Shown here: piece by piece, positions 16,008-24,450 of the stretch
How positions within the stretch are numbered: the stretch's first letter is position 1
Layout: each line of letters opens with the position of its first letter
Assembly (NCBI GenBank): GCA_040289295.1
Contig: PSLA01000013.1
Span: forward strand, 1 to 60,867
Origin: J051 sp040289295
Lineage (GTDB): Bacteria; Armatimonadota; Fimbriimonadia; Fimbriimonadales; ATM1
Direction of reading: 5' to 3'
DNA length: 60,867 bases
The notes under the pieces: model-generated
What the model was told of the DNA's origin: nothing
Seen by the model: the letters and a program-made list of their open reading frames with translations, nothing else
Database searches by the model: none
Translations under genes and position numbers: made by a program

Positions 16008-17840
16008 CTATTCCACAGTAACCGACTTCGCCAGGTTCCGCGGTTTGTCGATGTCGCAGCCGCGGAGGCGGGCGACGTGGTAGGCGAGGAGTTGGAGGGG
16101 TAATGCCGAGACGGCGGCGGCGATGGTAGGCGAGTCGATATGCGGGATGCGGATCGCGCGGTCAAGCACTTCGGCGCTCAGCGTATCACTGTCGAGGATG
16201 ATGCCGACCGTGGTGCCTCCTCGCGCAGCGACCTCTTTCACGTTACTGAGCGCTTTATCGCGCGTTACAGGGTTCGTGATGCCGAACACGGCGACGACGC
16301 CGGGCTGCACGAGCGCGAGCGGGCCGTGCTTCATCTCGCCCGCTGGCGACTCTTGAGTAGGGATATATGCGATCTCCTTCATCTTCAGCGCGCCCTCGAG
16401 CGCGACGGCGGCATCTGCGCCCCTGCCGAGGAAGAACATGAGGGGCGCTGTGTGAATCTCTTCGGCGATGGGAAGAATCGTGTCGTGGCGGCGAATGACC
16501 TCGGCGAGCGTTTCGGGCATCGCGGCCAGCGCTGCTTGGAGGCGCGAGGTCTTTTCGCGGTCGCCTCCGCGAAGATGGGAAGCGTAGAGCGCGATGAGCG
16601 AGAGCGTCGCGACCTGCGCGCTGTACGCCTTTGTGCTTGCGACGCAGATTTCGGGGCCGGCTTGCGTGTAGAGAACCGAGTCGCACTCGCGGGCGATGCT
16701 GCTTCCAACGACGTTGACGATGCCGAGCGTGGGCACTCCCGCCTCCTTCACGAGGCGAAGGGCGGCGAGGGTGTCCGCCGTCTCACCGCTTTGGCTGATG
16801 ACGATCACGAGGTCGCTCGGTCGCAGAATCGGGTTGTTGTATCGGAATTCGCTGGCGTAGTAGACCTCGACGGGTACGCGAAGGATCGCCTCGAGTAGGA
16901 ATTCGCCGAGCAGCCCCGCGTTGTACGCGGTGCCGCACGCTACGATGAGGATGCGTTGGAAGTCGGTCCACGTTTTTGCCGGCAGCGTGTCGCCGAGCGT
17001 TACGGTGCCGTCCTTCATCAGGCGTCCGGCAAGGCACGCGCGTAGCGCGTCCGGTTGCTCGAGGGTCTCCTTCAGCATGAAGTGCTCGTGCCCGCCCTTT
17101 TCCGCAGCTTCGATGTCCCAATCCACATGGGTTACATGTGGTAGTTTGGGTCTTCCCATCGCGTCCTCCAGGTGGATGCGCTCGGAGGTTATGACTGCGA
17201 GGTCTCCTTCGTCCATGACGATGACGTCTCGAGTATATGGCAGGAGCGCGGGAATATCGCTTGCCAGGAAGTTCTCATTCTTTCCAATGCCGAGAACAAG
17301 TGGGGATGCATTGCGAACAGCGACGATTTTGTCTGGCTCGTTCTCGCAAAGGATGACCATGGCGAATGCGCCCCGAAGCTTTCGAACGGCCGAGCGCACG
17401 GCTTCAACGAAGTCGCCGCTGTTTTGATATTCTCTTCCGATGAGGTGCGCGGCTATTTCGGTGTCGGTTTCGCTGCTCAGCGAGAGTTCGCCCTCTTGCG
17501 TCATCTCATGGAACAGTTCGATGTAGTTTTCTATGATGCCGTTATGGATGACGGCGATTCTCCCGGTGGAATCAGTATGCGGGTGGGCGTTCTCGTCGGA
17601 TGGCTTGCCGTGGGTTGCCCAGCGGGAATGCGCGATGGCGATGTGGGCGGTCGGCTTCTTGGAGACGACTTCGCCGACGAGGCTGTCCAGTCGCCCTTCC
17701 TTCTTGAGGATGGCGATGCCGTTCCCGCTTCTCCAGGCGACGCCCGCGCTATCGTAACCCCGATATTCGAGGCGTCGAAGCTGGTCGATGACGATTGAGA
17801 CCGCCTCTCGCGGTCCAACATAGCCGGCGATTCCACACAT
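16008..17840 (-). CDS. glmS: Glutamine-fructose-6-phosphate aminotransferase (isomerizing)
   Basis: GlmS makes glucosamine 6-phosphate for peptidoglycan and lipopolysaccharide. The N-terminal glutaminase begins MCGIAGYVG with the nucleophile Cys 1 and has YRGYDSAGVAW and HSRWATHGKPSDENAHPH. Two SIS isomerase domains follow (about 290-600) with ACGTAYNAG, SQSGETADTLAALR and the QESPAGEMKHGP block, ending KPRNLAKSVTVE. The length of 610 residues is typical. A CATAAT hexamer nine bases before the ATG may be the -10. It is convergent with larC across about 115 bases in which I see no gene and no clear terminator. Confidence 0.96.
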   Translation of the reverse strand: MCGIAGYVGPREAVSIVIDQLRRLEYRGYDSAGVAWRSGNGIAILKKEGRLDSLVGEVVSKKPTAHIAIAHSRWATHGKPSDENAHPHTDSTGRIAVIHNGIIENYIELFHEMTQEGELSLSSETDTEIAAHLIGREYQNSGDFVEAVRSAVRKLRGAFAMVILCENEPDKIVAVRNASPLVLGIGKNENFLASDIPALLPYTRDVIVMDEGDLAVITSERIHLEDAMGRPKLPHVTHVDWDIEAAEKGGHEHFMLKETLEQPDALRACLAGRLMKDGTVTLGDTLPAKTWTDFQRILIVACGTAYNAGLLGEFLLEAILRVPVEVYYASEFRYNNPILRPSDLVIVISQSGETADTLAALRLVKEAGVPTLGIVNVVGSSIARECDSVLYTQAGPEICVASTKAYSAQVATLSLIALYASHLRGGDREKTSRLQAALAAMPETLAEVIRRHDTILPIAEEIHTAPLMFFLGRGADAAVALEGALKMKEIAYIPTQESPAGEMKHGPLALVQPGVVAVFGITNPVTRDKALSNVKEVAARGGTTVGIILDSDTLSAEVLDRAIRIPHIDSPTIAAAVSALPLQLLAYHVARLRGCDIDKPRNLAKSVTVE

Positions 17841-17891
17841 GCTGTCCTGATTATGGTACGCCGGGGAAGGGGCGCGCCGTGGCGCAGCCGC

Positions 17892-19368
17892 TCAGTCTGG
17901 CGTGTGGTTCCTGCCGCTCATGATGGCGAGGGACTCGGCGGCGTCGCTGGGCGGCTTGGTGAGCAGGCTGAATAACACAGTTGCGGCGAGGGACGCGCCG
18001 AATCCAGGCACAATCTCGGATGTAATGCTTGTTAGAGCCGGATTAGTGCCCCAATAAAGGACGGTTACGGTCCCGGAGAGGATGCCAGCTATGGCGCCAG
18101 TTGCGGTAAGACGTCCCCAAAAGGCGGAGAGGATCAGTGGCGGCCCGAGCGCCCCCCCCGACGCCGGACCACGCCAGCACGATTAAGGCGTGCAGCGACT
18201 CCGCGCCGCGCCAGGCGACGGCGACTGCAGCAGCGGTAACGCCGAGGACGACCAAGCGGCTGAGCATCACGAGCATGCGTTGAGACAGCTCCGTTCCCTT
18301 GAAGATGACGCGTTGCACCAGGTCGCGTACGATACTCGATGCTACCACGAGCAATTGTGAGTCGGCGGTGGACATTATGGCGGCAAAGAGCGCGGCGAGC
18401 ACGAAGCCGGCGAGCAGCGGCGGTAAGTACGCCTGCGTGAGTTGAAGCAAGACTGTTTCGCTTGCTTGCTTCGTTGCGAGCGTAGTCTCTCCCCGAAACA
18501 CAGCCTGGCCCGAGATGCCGATGAGGACGGCGCACCAGCACATAACGACGTTCCAAAGCGTTCCGATGACGCCAGCGAAGCGTAGGCCGTCTGCGTCGCG
18601 GATCGAGAGGTAGCGAGCCACGATATGCGGATTGCCTCCGGAGCCGAGCCCGAGGCCAATCCCGCCAATCATCATTCCAATGAAGATCTTCATTGGGTCC
18701 ATCGCGCTGGGGTTGAGGTGCTGCACGACGACGGCCCATCCTCCCTCTGCCGGGATGAGGAGAATCGGAAGGAGCACGAGCGCGGAGATCATGAACACCG
18801 CTTGGATTGCGTCGGTGTAACTGACGGCGAGGAATCCGCCGAGCAACGTGTAGAAGAGGATGATGCCGGCGGTGGCGATGATGGCGGTGTGTCCTTCGAC
18901 GCCATAGTTCTGCGCGAGCGCCTTGCCCCCGGCGTCGAACTGCGCGGCGATGTAGGCCGTGTAGAAGATGACGATCGGCACCGCGACCGCAACGCGGAGG
19001 CGCCCTACCCGGTCGTCGAGGCGCGCGGCGAGAATGTCGGTTACGGTAACGCAGTCGCGCGCCTCACCGAAGCGGCGCACGCGGATGGCGAAGAAGAAGA
19101 ACAGGAGCATCTCGGCGATGGTGAAACCCACGATGTACCACACCGCCGATGCGCCGTCGCGATACGCGAGCCCCGCCAATCCGGTGAACACCCACGCGCT
19201 CCGCCCAGAAACGACCGCAGAGAGCGCGACGACGAAGCGGGGAACGGAACGGGCCCCGATGAAGTACTCGCTCACGCCACGTGAGGAGAAGCGCGTCGCC
19301 CAAACTCCGATTACCAGGATGATGAGGAAGTACGCGCCGAACGCAAGGGCCTTGGCGTCGAGGCTCAT
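17892..19368 (-). pseudogene. Sodium/solute symporter (SSS family), broken by one-base frameshift in a G8 run
   Basis: The first 400 or so residues form the SSS transporter core: FSSRGVSEYFIGARSVPRFV, SGRSAWVFTGLAG, many helices and MSTADSQLLVVASSIVRDL. In the genomic frame the protein turns to nonsense after VLAWSGVGGG and stops at 18043. Removing one base from the homopolymer at 18152-18159 (eight C on this strand, eight G in the mRNA) restores a normal tail. That tail reads GALGPPLILSAFWGRLTATG, then a GAIAGILSGTVTVLYW helix, and ends at 17892. The break is either a sequencing error or real phase-variable or pseudogene status. ATG 19368 overlaps the stop of the 35-residue upstream gene; GTG 19377 is the alternative. 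Confidence 0.8.
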
Positions 19369-19472
19369 CCTTTCCACCTGCTGCCGGTCCAGACGTACAG
19401 AAGGAGCGGCGTCGCGAGAATCGCGAGCGGCAGCACGAGCATCACGAGCACGAACGCGACGCTTTCGCTCAT
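19365..19472 (-). CDS. 35-residue hydrophobic peptide, symporter small accessory protein type
   Basis: The frame starts at ATG 19472, reads MSESVAFVLVMLVLPLAI then a second hydrophobic stretch, and ends YVWTGSRWKG. It is a single membrane helix with a basic C-terminus. Its TGA overlaps the symporter ATG (ATGA). Tiny one-helix proteins of this kind are known next to some SSS symporters and annotated as symporter small accessory proteins; assignment here rests on size, topology and coupling. Confidence 0.65.
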   Translation of the reverse strand: MSESVAFVLVMLVLPLAILATPLLLYVWTGSRWKG

Positions 19473-19492
19473 CGCCTATCAGTGATGACGGA

Positions 19493-20335
19493 TTAGCTGG
19501 CTTCTATGGACTGAGAATCGGTTTGAACAATGTTGTCGACGCGCACGACGACCGCGGTAGCGTTGTCGTGGCCACCCTCCTGGATGGCTGTGTTGACCAG
19601 CGTCCATGCCGCCTCGGAGGGTGGCAAGCGGAGAATCTCGGCTATGCGCTCGTCGCTAACGAGATTCGTCACGCCGTCGCTGCACAGGAGGAAGACGTCC
19701 TTTGGCAGCAGTTCGCGCGAAGCGATCTCGGGCTCGACGGTCTTCTCGACGCCGATGGCACGGGTAAGCACGTGGGAACGCGGATCCCGGGCGGCGGTTT
19801 CCCGATCCATCAACCCTCCGGCGACGAGTTCTTCAATGAAAGTGTGCTCGGCGGTAAGTTGTGTGAGGTCGCCGTCTCGTAAAAGATAAACGCGCGAGTC
19901 TCCGACCTGGGCGGTAATGGCGCGATCTTGCACGAGCATGAGCGCGCTGAGGGTTGAACCCATGCCCCGGCGCTCGGGAATCGCCATAGCGGCGTCTCGG
20001 ACGAAGCGATTGGCATGGCTGACGGCGGTGCGAGCTGCCTCTTCCGGTTCAGCGGATTCGTGGTGGAGGTAGGCGTAGAGAAACGACTTGCAAGCGATCT
20101 CACTTGCGATCTGCCCAGCCGCGTGCCCACCCATCCCGTCGCAGACGACGAAAACAAGCCCTCGCACCGCAAGGAGCGGCTCGGACTCGGGCAGGAAGAA
20201 CTCGAACTTGTCTTCGTTGTTCTCCCGCACGCAACCGATGTCGGTCTTGCATGCGACGGTTACCTTTGGGACTTGCCTCAGCGGCACGGTCGCCGCGCTG
20301 AGTGCCTCTCGCGAGAATTCGGCAGTGGTGTCCAT
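19493..20335 (-). CDS. PP2C-family Ser/Thr protein phosphatase
   Basis: This 280-residue metal-dependent phosphatase removes phosphate from Ser/Thr residues. Motifs in order are ENNEDKFEFF, VVCDGMGGHAAGQIASE with the two metal-binding Asp, GMGSTLSALML, QVGDSRVYLLRDGDLTQLT, LCSDGVTNLVSDERI and GGHDNATAVVVRV. All expected metal-ligand aspartates are present, so it is probably active and cytoplasmic (PrpC/PstP type). ATG 20335 overlaps the stop of the FHA gene (TAATG); an upstream GTG in frame is inside that gene. Confidence 0.93.
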   Translation of the reverse strand: MDTTAEFSREALSAATVPLRQVPKVTVACKTDIGCVRENNEDKFEFFLPESEPLLAVRGLVFVVCDGMGGHAAGQIASEIACKSFLYAYLHHESAEPEEAARTAVSHANRFVRDAAMAIPERRGMGSTLSALMLVQDRAITAQVGDSRVYLLRDGDLTQLTAEHTFIEELVAGGLMDRETAARDPRSHVLTRAIGVEKTVEPEIASRELLPKDVFLLCSDGVTNLVSDERIAEILRLPPSEAAWTLVNTAIQEGGHDNATAVVVRVDNIVQTDSQSIEAS

Positions 20336-21207
20336 TACGATTCCTCTGGTTGATTCCACTCGATAATGAATTCCGTTTGTCCGATTTTGAGTATGTCTCC
20401 GGGTTGGAGTGTGGTCCGTTGTTGCGGTTCCAGGCGCGCGCCGTTCAGGAAAGAGCCGTTTGTGCTTCCAGTGTCAGTGTAGTGCGCTGTGGCGTCGCCG
20501 ATTGTGAGTACGCCGTGCGATCCGCTCACAAAGGGGTCGGAGATCACAACGTCGTTTTCCGGCTTTCTGCCAAGGCGGTTTTCCCCGGGGCTCAGAGCGT
20601 GCCGCTCATCGGCTCCGACAAGGAAAGCTATCGGTCTCTCGACCGCCGTAGGCGCGTCGAGCGCTGCGGTCCGGTTCGATTGCGGCAGTCGCGTTGCGCC
20701 CGCCTCTCCGGGAAAGTGTAGCGTCATCTCGACACCAGCAAACGCGACCCTGTCGCCCGGCTTTAGCTCGAGCTTCTGGTTTGGCTCGATGGGCTTGTCA
20801 TTCACGGTGGTGCCGTTTGTGCTGCCCAAGTCCTCAACAAACACGGCCCCGGCCTGCAGATACACCTTTGCGTGTTTGCGGCTGCAGCGAGAATCGGTGA
20901 GGAGGATATCGCCCTCGCGTCCTACGAGGTTCTCACCCGGACGGAGGTACTGCTCTCTGCCGGCGGCGTCTACCAAGCAGGGCGGGCGTACTGGCGGGGC
21001 GCTGAAGACGTCGTCGGGGAGGTTGTCGCTCGTCGAAAACACAAGCCCGCACTCGACGCAATAGACCACACGGGGCGGGTTGTGGGATCGGCAGACGGGG
21101 CACTGGATCGGCTGAATCGTCTGCGTCGCCGTGAGGGACGGCGCCGACGTGATGCGCGTCCGGTGTGGATCCTCTTCAACCATCTGGGTCTTGTTCGGAT
21201 CGTTCAT
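20335..21207 (-). CDS. Zinc-ribbon protein with two FHA domains
   Basis: The 290-residue protein has an N-terminal zinc ribbon (CPVCRSHNPP then YCVECGLVF) and two FHA domains. FHA1 shows LVGREGDILLTDSRCSRKHA and DLGSTNGTTVN. FHA2 shows RLGRKPENDVVISDPFVSG, SHGVLTIG and DTGSTNGSFLNG. FHA domains bind phosphothreonine, so it should read signals from Ser/Thr kinases and pairs naturally with the phosphatase encoded next. The open frame extends 111 codons upstream through the region antisense to nothing useful, but ATG 21207 is preferred because a TACTCT hexamer ends five bases before it. Confidence 0.88.
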   Translation of the reverse strand: MNDPNKTQMVEEDPHRTRITSAPSLTATQTIQPIQCPVCRSHNPPRVVYCVECGLVFSTSDNLPDDVFSAPPVRPPCLVDAAGREQYLRPGENLVGREGDILLTDSRCSRKHAKVYLQAGAVFVEDLGSTNGTTVNDKPIEPNQKLELKPGDRVAFAGVEMTLHFPGEAGATRLPQSNRTAALDAPTAVERPIAFLVGADERHALSPGENRLGRKPENDVVISDPFVSGSHGVLTIGDATAHYTDTGSTNGSFLNGARLEPQQRTTLQPGDILKIGQTEFIIEWNQPEES

Positions 21208-21212
21208 CGGAT

Positions 21213-21218
21213 AGAGTA
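21213..21218 (-). promoter_or_regulatory. -10 hexamer for near-leaderless FHA-PP2C mRNA
   Basis: On the minus strand TACTCT ends five bases before ATG 21207. A weak CGGACA lies about 16 bases further upstream as a possible -35. It fits the leaderless pattern seen elsewhere but is one base tighter. Confidence 0.4.
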
Positions 21219-21367
21219 TGGCGCGAATCGCACTTGTCCGCGCCGGGGATTCGGCGACCGAGGTTGCAGGGAGGGCGAGCGTCCCGCGAGACCACTGCGT
21301 GCCTCGCCGGTGTCCGTGTGGGCTAGCGCCTCGGCTGGCGCCGACGCAACAGCCCTTCGAGGGCGTC

Positions 21368-22354
21368 TCAAAGCACGGGAACGCGAACCGACTCCTCGTT
21401 CCGAGCGCTCTGAACAGCCGCGATTGCCACCGCCGAGGCTGCGAGCCCATCGTCCAGGGTAATCGCGGGTCGTCCTCCTTCCACGACCGCATGCACGAAG
21501 GCCGTAAGCAACTCTCGGTCGAGGCTGCTGCCGTAGCCAATCTCCCTATGCGTTGGCGCTTCGTTGGTGAACAGGTCCAGCGCTTGGGCGAAAAGGTCAG
21601 CCTCGATTACTCCTCTCTCGCCCACTGCCGCCAGTCGCACGTCCCCCCACGTCTTGTAGCCGCTCGGGCGCGACCAGCTTCCGTCAAGCGTTCCGAACAC
21701 CCCGCTCGGAAACGTAAAATGGAGAAACGCGGTGTCCTCGCAAGCAAGGTCGAGCCTCAAGGAGTTGGTCTGCGCGTACACCGATGACGGAGACTCGCCG
21801 AGTAGGTCCCGCATTAGGTCGGCGACGTGCACAACGTGGTCCATCAACGCGCCTCCGCCTGACTCTTGGGGCTCGACGAACCAGTCCAGTGGGCACGTTC
21901 CGCGATTTGTCCCGCACAACGCCAGCACGGCGCCGATTGCACCGTCCTGAATTCGTGTCCGCATCGCTGAGTACGCTGGGCTGAGGCGGCATGGGAACGA
22001 TGTCATAAAGGTCACCCCTGCCGCTTCAACGGCCGTGCGAATTCGCTTCGCCTCATCCTCCGTCGTGGCGAGCGGCTTCTCGCACAAAATGTGCTTGCCG
22101 GAAGACGCGGCCAGTTCGATGTGTTCGGCGTGGCGCACGTTCTCACTTGCAATGACGACCGCGTCGCTTCTTTCGAGCAGCGCGTCCAACTGCTCGAAGG
22201 TGGGCATCTCCCATCTTCGAGCGAACTCTGTCGCCCTTTCGGGCTTGTGATCCCAGACGCCGACGAGTTCGACATCCTCGCGCTCGCGTCCGGCGTTAGC
22301 GTAACCATGTGCGTGCATGTGTGCGCACGAGAGGAAGCCGAGTCGGAGCGACAT
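21368..22354 (-). CDS. Gfo/Idh/MocA family oxidoreductase
   Basis: The 328-residue protein has an N-terminal NAD(P)-binding Rossmann domain, although its glycine motif is altered to GFLSCAHMHAHGYA. The family catalytic EKP motif (HILCEKPLATT) follows, then a C-terminal alpha/beta substrate domain (about 130-328) with MDHVVHVADLMRDLLG. Such enzymes oxidise or rearrange sugars and cyclitols; the substrate cannot be told from sequence. The ATG lies six bases after a TAAAGT hexamer that overlaps the stop codon of the upstream gene, so it may be transcribed separately as a leaderless message. Confidence 0.88.
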   Translation of the reverse strand: MSLRLGFLSCAHMHAHGYANAGREREDVELVGVWDHKPERATEFARRWEMPTFEQLDALLERSDAVVIASENVRHAEHIELAASSGKHILCEKPLATTEDEAKRIRTAVEAAGVTFMTSFPCRLSPAYSAMRTRIQDGAIGAVLALCGTNRGTCPLDWFVEPQESGGGALMDHVVHVADLMRDLLGESPSSVYAQTNSLRLDLACEDTAFLHFTFPSGVFGTLDGSWSRPSGYKTWGDVRLAAVGERGVIEADLFAQALDLFTNEAPTHREIGYGSSLDRELLTAFVHAVVEGGRPAITLDDGLAASAVAIAAVQSARNEESVRVPVL

Positions 22355-22360
22355 GGCGAA

Positions 22361-22366
22361 ACTTTA
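22361..22366 (-). promoter_or_regulatory. -10 hexamer giving leaderless Gfo/Idh/MocA mRNA
   Basis: TAAAGT on the minus strand ends exactly six bases before ATG 22354, and its first three bases are the TAA stop of the preceding gene. No Shine-Dalgarno sequence is present between hexamer and start. Promoter strength would depend on an unrecognised -35. Confidence 0.5.
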
Positions 22367-22888
22367 CCCCTCCGTCGGGAAGCGGCGATAGGGCGAGAGA
22401 ACGTCGGTGTCGGCGTTGTCTCCGACAAGCGACCATATGACTTGGGCTGCTCGCAGGTTGAGGTCCTCGGCTGACACAAACAGTCCGAACGGGCGCCCCT
22501 CGTAAGGGGAGACTTCCCATGGCAGCTCGCGAACGACGCATCGAACGTCCTCTGCTTTCAGTGCGTCCCGCGCCTCAGCCGCGAGAGCGTGCGTTTCGAA
22601 CCATGCCACGGATACCATGCCCGGTTCGGCGTATCGCTCGTCCCCGAGGTAGGGTTGGAGAACATTTCGATTGGCGTTGTTGCCCAAAACCGCAAGGATC
22701 GCTTGCGCAGCCTCTCGGCTGAGTGCCTTTTCATCAACATAGATGGCGCTTGACGCGACATCCGCGAACTCGGAGACGGCGGCCCCGAGCTCGGAGAACG
22801 CAGGCACGCCCGCCGAGCGCAACATCTGCTCATAGATCTGCGCCTCGGATCGCGTGGCCACGTGTCCGATTACAACGCGACGACCCAA
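22364..22888 (-). CDS. Tandem DUF2007-like protein
   Basis: The 174-residue cytoplasmic protein is an internal duplication of a small ferredoxin-fold unit. The first half reads RSEAQIYEQMLRSAGVPAFS and ends VLGNNANRNVLQPYL. The second reads FETHALAAEARDALKAEDV and ends LVGDNADTDVLSPYR. This resembles DUF2007 (putative signal-transducing proteins), in which each unit starts with an EAxxxxxxLxxxGI pattern. Function is unknown. A TTG start at 22888 is supported by GGAGG seven bases upstream. It lies three bases after moaA. Confidence 0.7.
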   Translation of the reverse strand: MGRRVVIGHVATRSEAQIYEQMLRSAGVPAFSELGAAVSEFADVASSAIYVDEKALSREAAQAILAVLGNNANRNVLQPYLGDERYAEPGMVSVAWFETHALAAEARDALKAEDVRCVVRELPWEVSPYEGRPFGLFVSAEDLNLRAAQVIWSLVGDNADTDVLSPYRRFPTEG

Positions 22889-22891
22889 TGT

Positions 22892-23965
22892 TCAGCCTCC
22901 AAGTTGACTCATTCCCCGACCCGTAACCTTCTGCCCTTCGGCGAGGTAGTGTCGCTCGGGCTTCGCTTGCACAACCTGCTGGAACAGCCTTGCGATCTCT
23001 TCGTCCGTCGCGCCCGTGCGTAAAGGAGTGCGTAGGTCTACCTCGCCGTCCGCCATCAAGCACGGCCGGAGTTGCCCGTCCGCCGTGAGTCGCAGGCGAT
23101 TGCAGCGACTGCAGAGGTCGTTGCTGATCTGGCTGATGAAGCCGACCGTGCCTGCTGCTCCCTTCACACGATACGTTCTGGCGGGTCCGTTCGTCGGAAT
23201 CTCGGCGGGCGACATCTTGCCCAGTTCCTTCTCAATCGCCTCCCGCGCGACTTCGGTCGAGACGACCATACGCCGCATTTGCGCGTCGCTGAGCATGCCG
23301 TCATCCTGTGCGGTGCGCAAGCGAAAGAGGTCTCGGTTCCGGGTGAGGGCGGTCAACGGGTCCATTGGCTCAGTCTCGTCAAGGTTCCACCGAATCGGCA
23401 TCAGTTCGATGAACCGCACGTGAATCCGTCGCTCCAGAGTTAACCTTGCGAAGTCGACCACCTCGTCGTCATTCACACCCTTCATCAGCACGCAGTTTAG
23501 TTTCAACGGGTCCAGTCCCACGGAGAACGCCTCCTCAATTCCATCCAGCACCTGTTGTAAGGAGCCTCGCCGTGCAATTTGCGCGAACCGCTCGGCGTTA
23601 AGCGTATCCAGGCTGATGTTCACACGTTGAAGCCCCGATTCCTTTAGCTCTCTCGCCTTGGTCTTGAGAAGGAATGCGTTTGTTGTGCAACTGACGTCTT
23701 GAACGTTGGGATGCGAGGAGACTTTGCGAATCAGGGTAGGCAAGTCTCTTCGGACGAGTGGCTCTCCTCCCGTGAGTCGCACCTTGCTGATACCAAGGTC
23801 CGCGGCGACATGAATGAGTCTCGCCATCTCCTCGAGCGTGAGTAACTCTGCCTTGGGAGAGACCGGATAGCCCTCCTCTGGCATGCAGTAGATGCAGCGA
23901 AAGTTGCATCGGTCGGTTACGCTGACGCGAAGGTAGTCAATCGTCCGTCCGAAACTGTCGCGCAC
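22892..23965 (-). CDS. moaA: GTP 3',8-cyclase (molybdenum cofactor biosynthesis), with an insertion
   Basis: MoaA is a radical-SAM enzyme that rearranges GTP on the way to cyclic pyranopterin monophosphate. The N-terminal cluster motif CNFRCIYC, the KVRLTGGEPLVRRDL SAM-binding block and the C-terminal cluster CSRCNRLRLT...C are intact. The C-terminus ends in Gly-Gly, as MoaA activity requires. The 357 residues exceed the usual 330-340 because of about 30 extra residues after FIELMPI. GTG 23965 is chosen over an upstream TTG because AGGAGG lies six bases before it. It overlaps the upstream gene by 29 bases. Confidence 0.92.
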   Translation of the reverse strand: MRDSFGRTIDYLRVSVTDRCNFRCIYCMPEEGYPVSPKAELLTLEEMARLIHVAADLGISKVRLTGGEPLVRRDLPTLIRKVSSHPNVQDVSCTTNAFLLKTKARELKESGLQRVNISLDTLNAERFAQIARRGSLQQVLDGIEEAFSVGLDPLKLNCVLMKGVNDDEVVDFARLTLERRIHVRFIELMPIRWNLDETEPMDPLTALTRNRDLFRLRTAQDDGMLSDAQMRRMVVSTEVAREAIEKELGKMSPAEIPTNGPARTYRVKGAAGTVGFISQISNDLCSRCNRLRLTADGQLRPCLMADGEVDLRTPLRTGATDEEIARLFQQVVQAKPERHYLAEGQKVTGRGMSQLGG

Positions 23966-24272
23966 CGGTCGCCTCCTTGAGAATCCGCTCAAGGTTGTGC
24001 GTCAGGGCACCGTTCGTAACGATGCGGTCGCACCCTGCCGCCTTGGCGTATTCGATTAATTGTTTCTCTTTGTGTCCGGCATGGCCGATGACGACGCATC
24101 CCCTGCGCTTCAGGGTGCGGATCGTTGTTGCGTCGGCTTCGGCAAGGTTCACGATTGCCACTTCGGCTTCGGCGTCCGGTCGGTTAAGCAGCGCTTCGGC
24201 TCCCAAGTGTTGGACGCCCATGCGGAGGCGCTGCGACCACAATAAATTATTCTCCAGCAACAGAACCTTCAT
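23937..24272 (-). CDS. Small receiver-like protein, unknown
   Basis: The 111-residue protein begins MKVLLLENNLLWSQRLRMG. It alternates beta strands and helices like a response-regulator receiver (VAIVNLAEAD, GCVVIGHAGH, GCDRIVTNGAL). The acidic phosphorylation pocket is not clearly preserved: LLLENN stands where DD is usual. Residues before Met 29 of the longer open frame would be antisense to another reading and are rejected. It overlaps both moaA and the upstream membrane-protein gene, forming one transcription unit. Confidence 0.55.
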   Translation of the reverse strand: MKVLLLENNLLWSQRLRMGVQHLGAEALLNRPDAEAEVAIVNLAEADATTIRTLKRRGCVVIGHAGHKEKQLIEYAKAAGCDRIVTNGALTHNLERILKEATGARQFRTDD

Positions 24273-24426
24273 TCGGCGCCGCTTCGATGGTTGGAGGCTG
24301 GTCGTGCAGACCGAACTTGTCCGCAAGCACCGGCCACAAGACGTAGTAACCCGCAAAAAACAATAAGAACGGAATGAGTATCCATTTCAGGGCGCGCAGA
24401 ACGAACCTGCGCGATGCCTCGTTCAC
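24247..24426 (-). CDS. 59-residue single-helix membrane protein, unknown
   Basis: Starting at GTG 24426 the protein has a basic N-terminus (NEASRRFVLRALKW), one helix (ILIPFLLFFAGYYVLWPVLA) and an acidic C-terminus. No family is recognised. The GTG lies exactly six bases after TACAAT, with no ribosome-binding site. It is the first gene of the moaA operon and overlaps the next gene by 26 bases. Confidence 0.6.
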   Translation of the reverse strand: MNEASRRFVLRALKWILIPFLLFFAGYYVLWPVLADKFGLHDQPPTIEAAPNEGSVAGE

Positions 24427-24432
24427 GACTGG

Positions 24433-24438
24433 ATTGTA
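24433..24438 (-). promoter_or_regulatory. -10 hexamer for leaderless moaA operon mRNA
   Basis: TACAAT on the minus strand ends six bases before GTG 24426. A second hexamer, TAGAAT (24447-24452), points the other way for the divergent gene, so both promoters fit in about 25 bases. Confidence 0.55.
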
Positions 24439-24450
24439 CCTGTCGGTAGA

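Noticed and set aside
17841..17891. glmS ribozyme upstream of glmS
   Set aside because: Only about 50 bases separate the restored symporter end from glmS, too short for the ribozyme.
20872..21462. Plus-strand open frame opposite the FHA gene
   Set aside because: It is antisense to clear FHA and zinc-ribbon motifs and has no family content.
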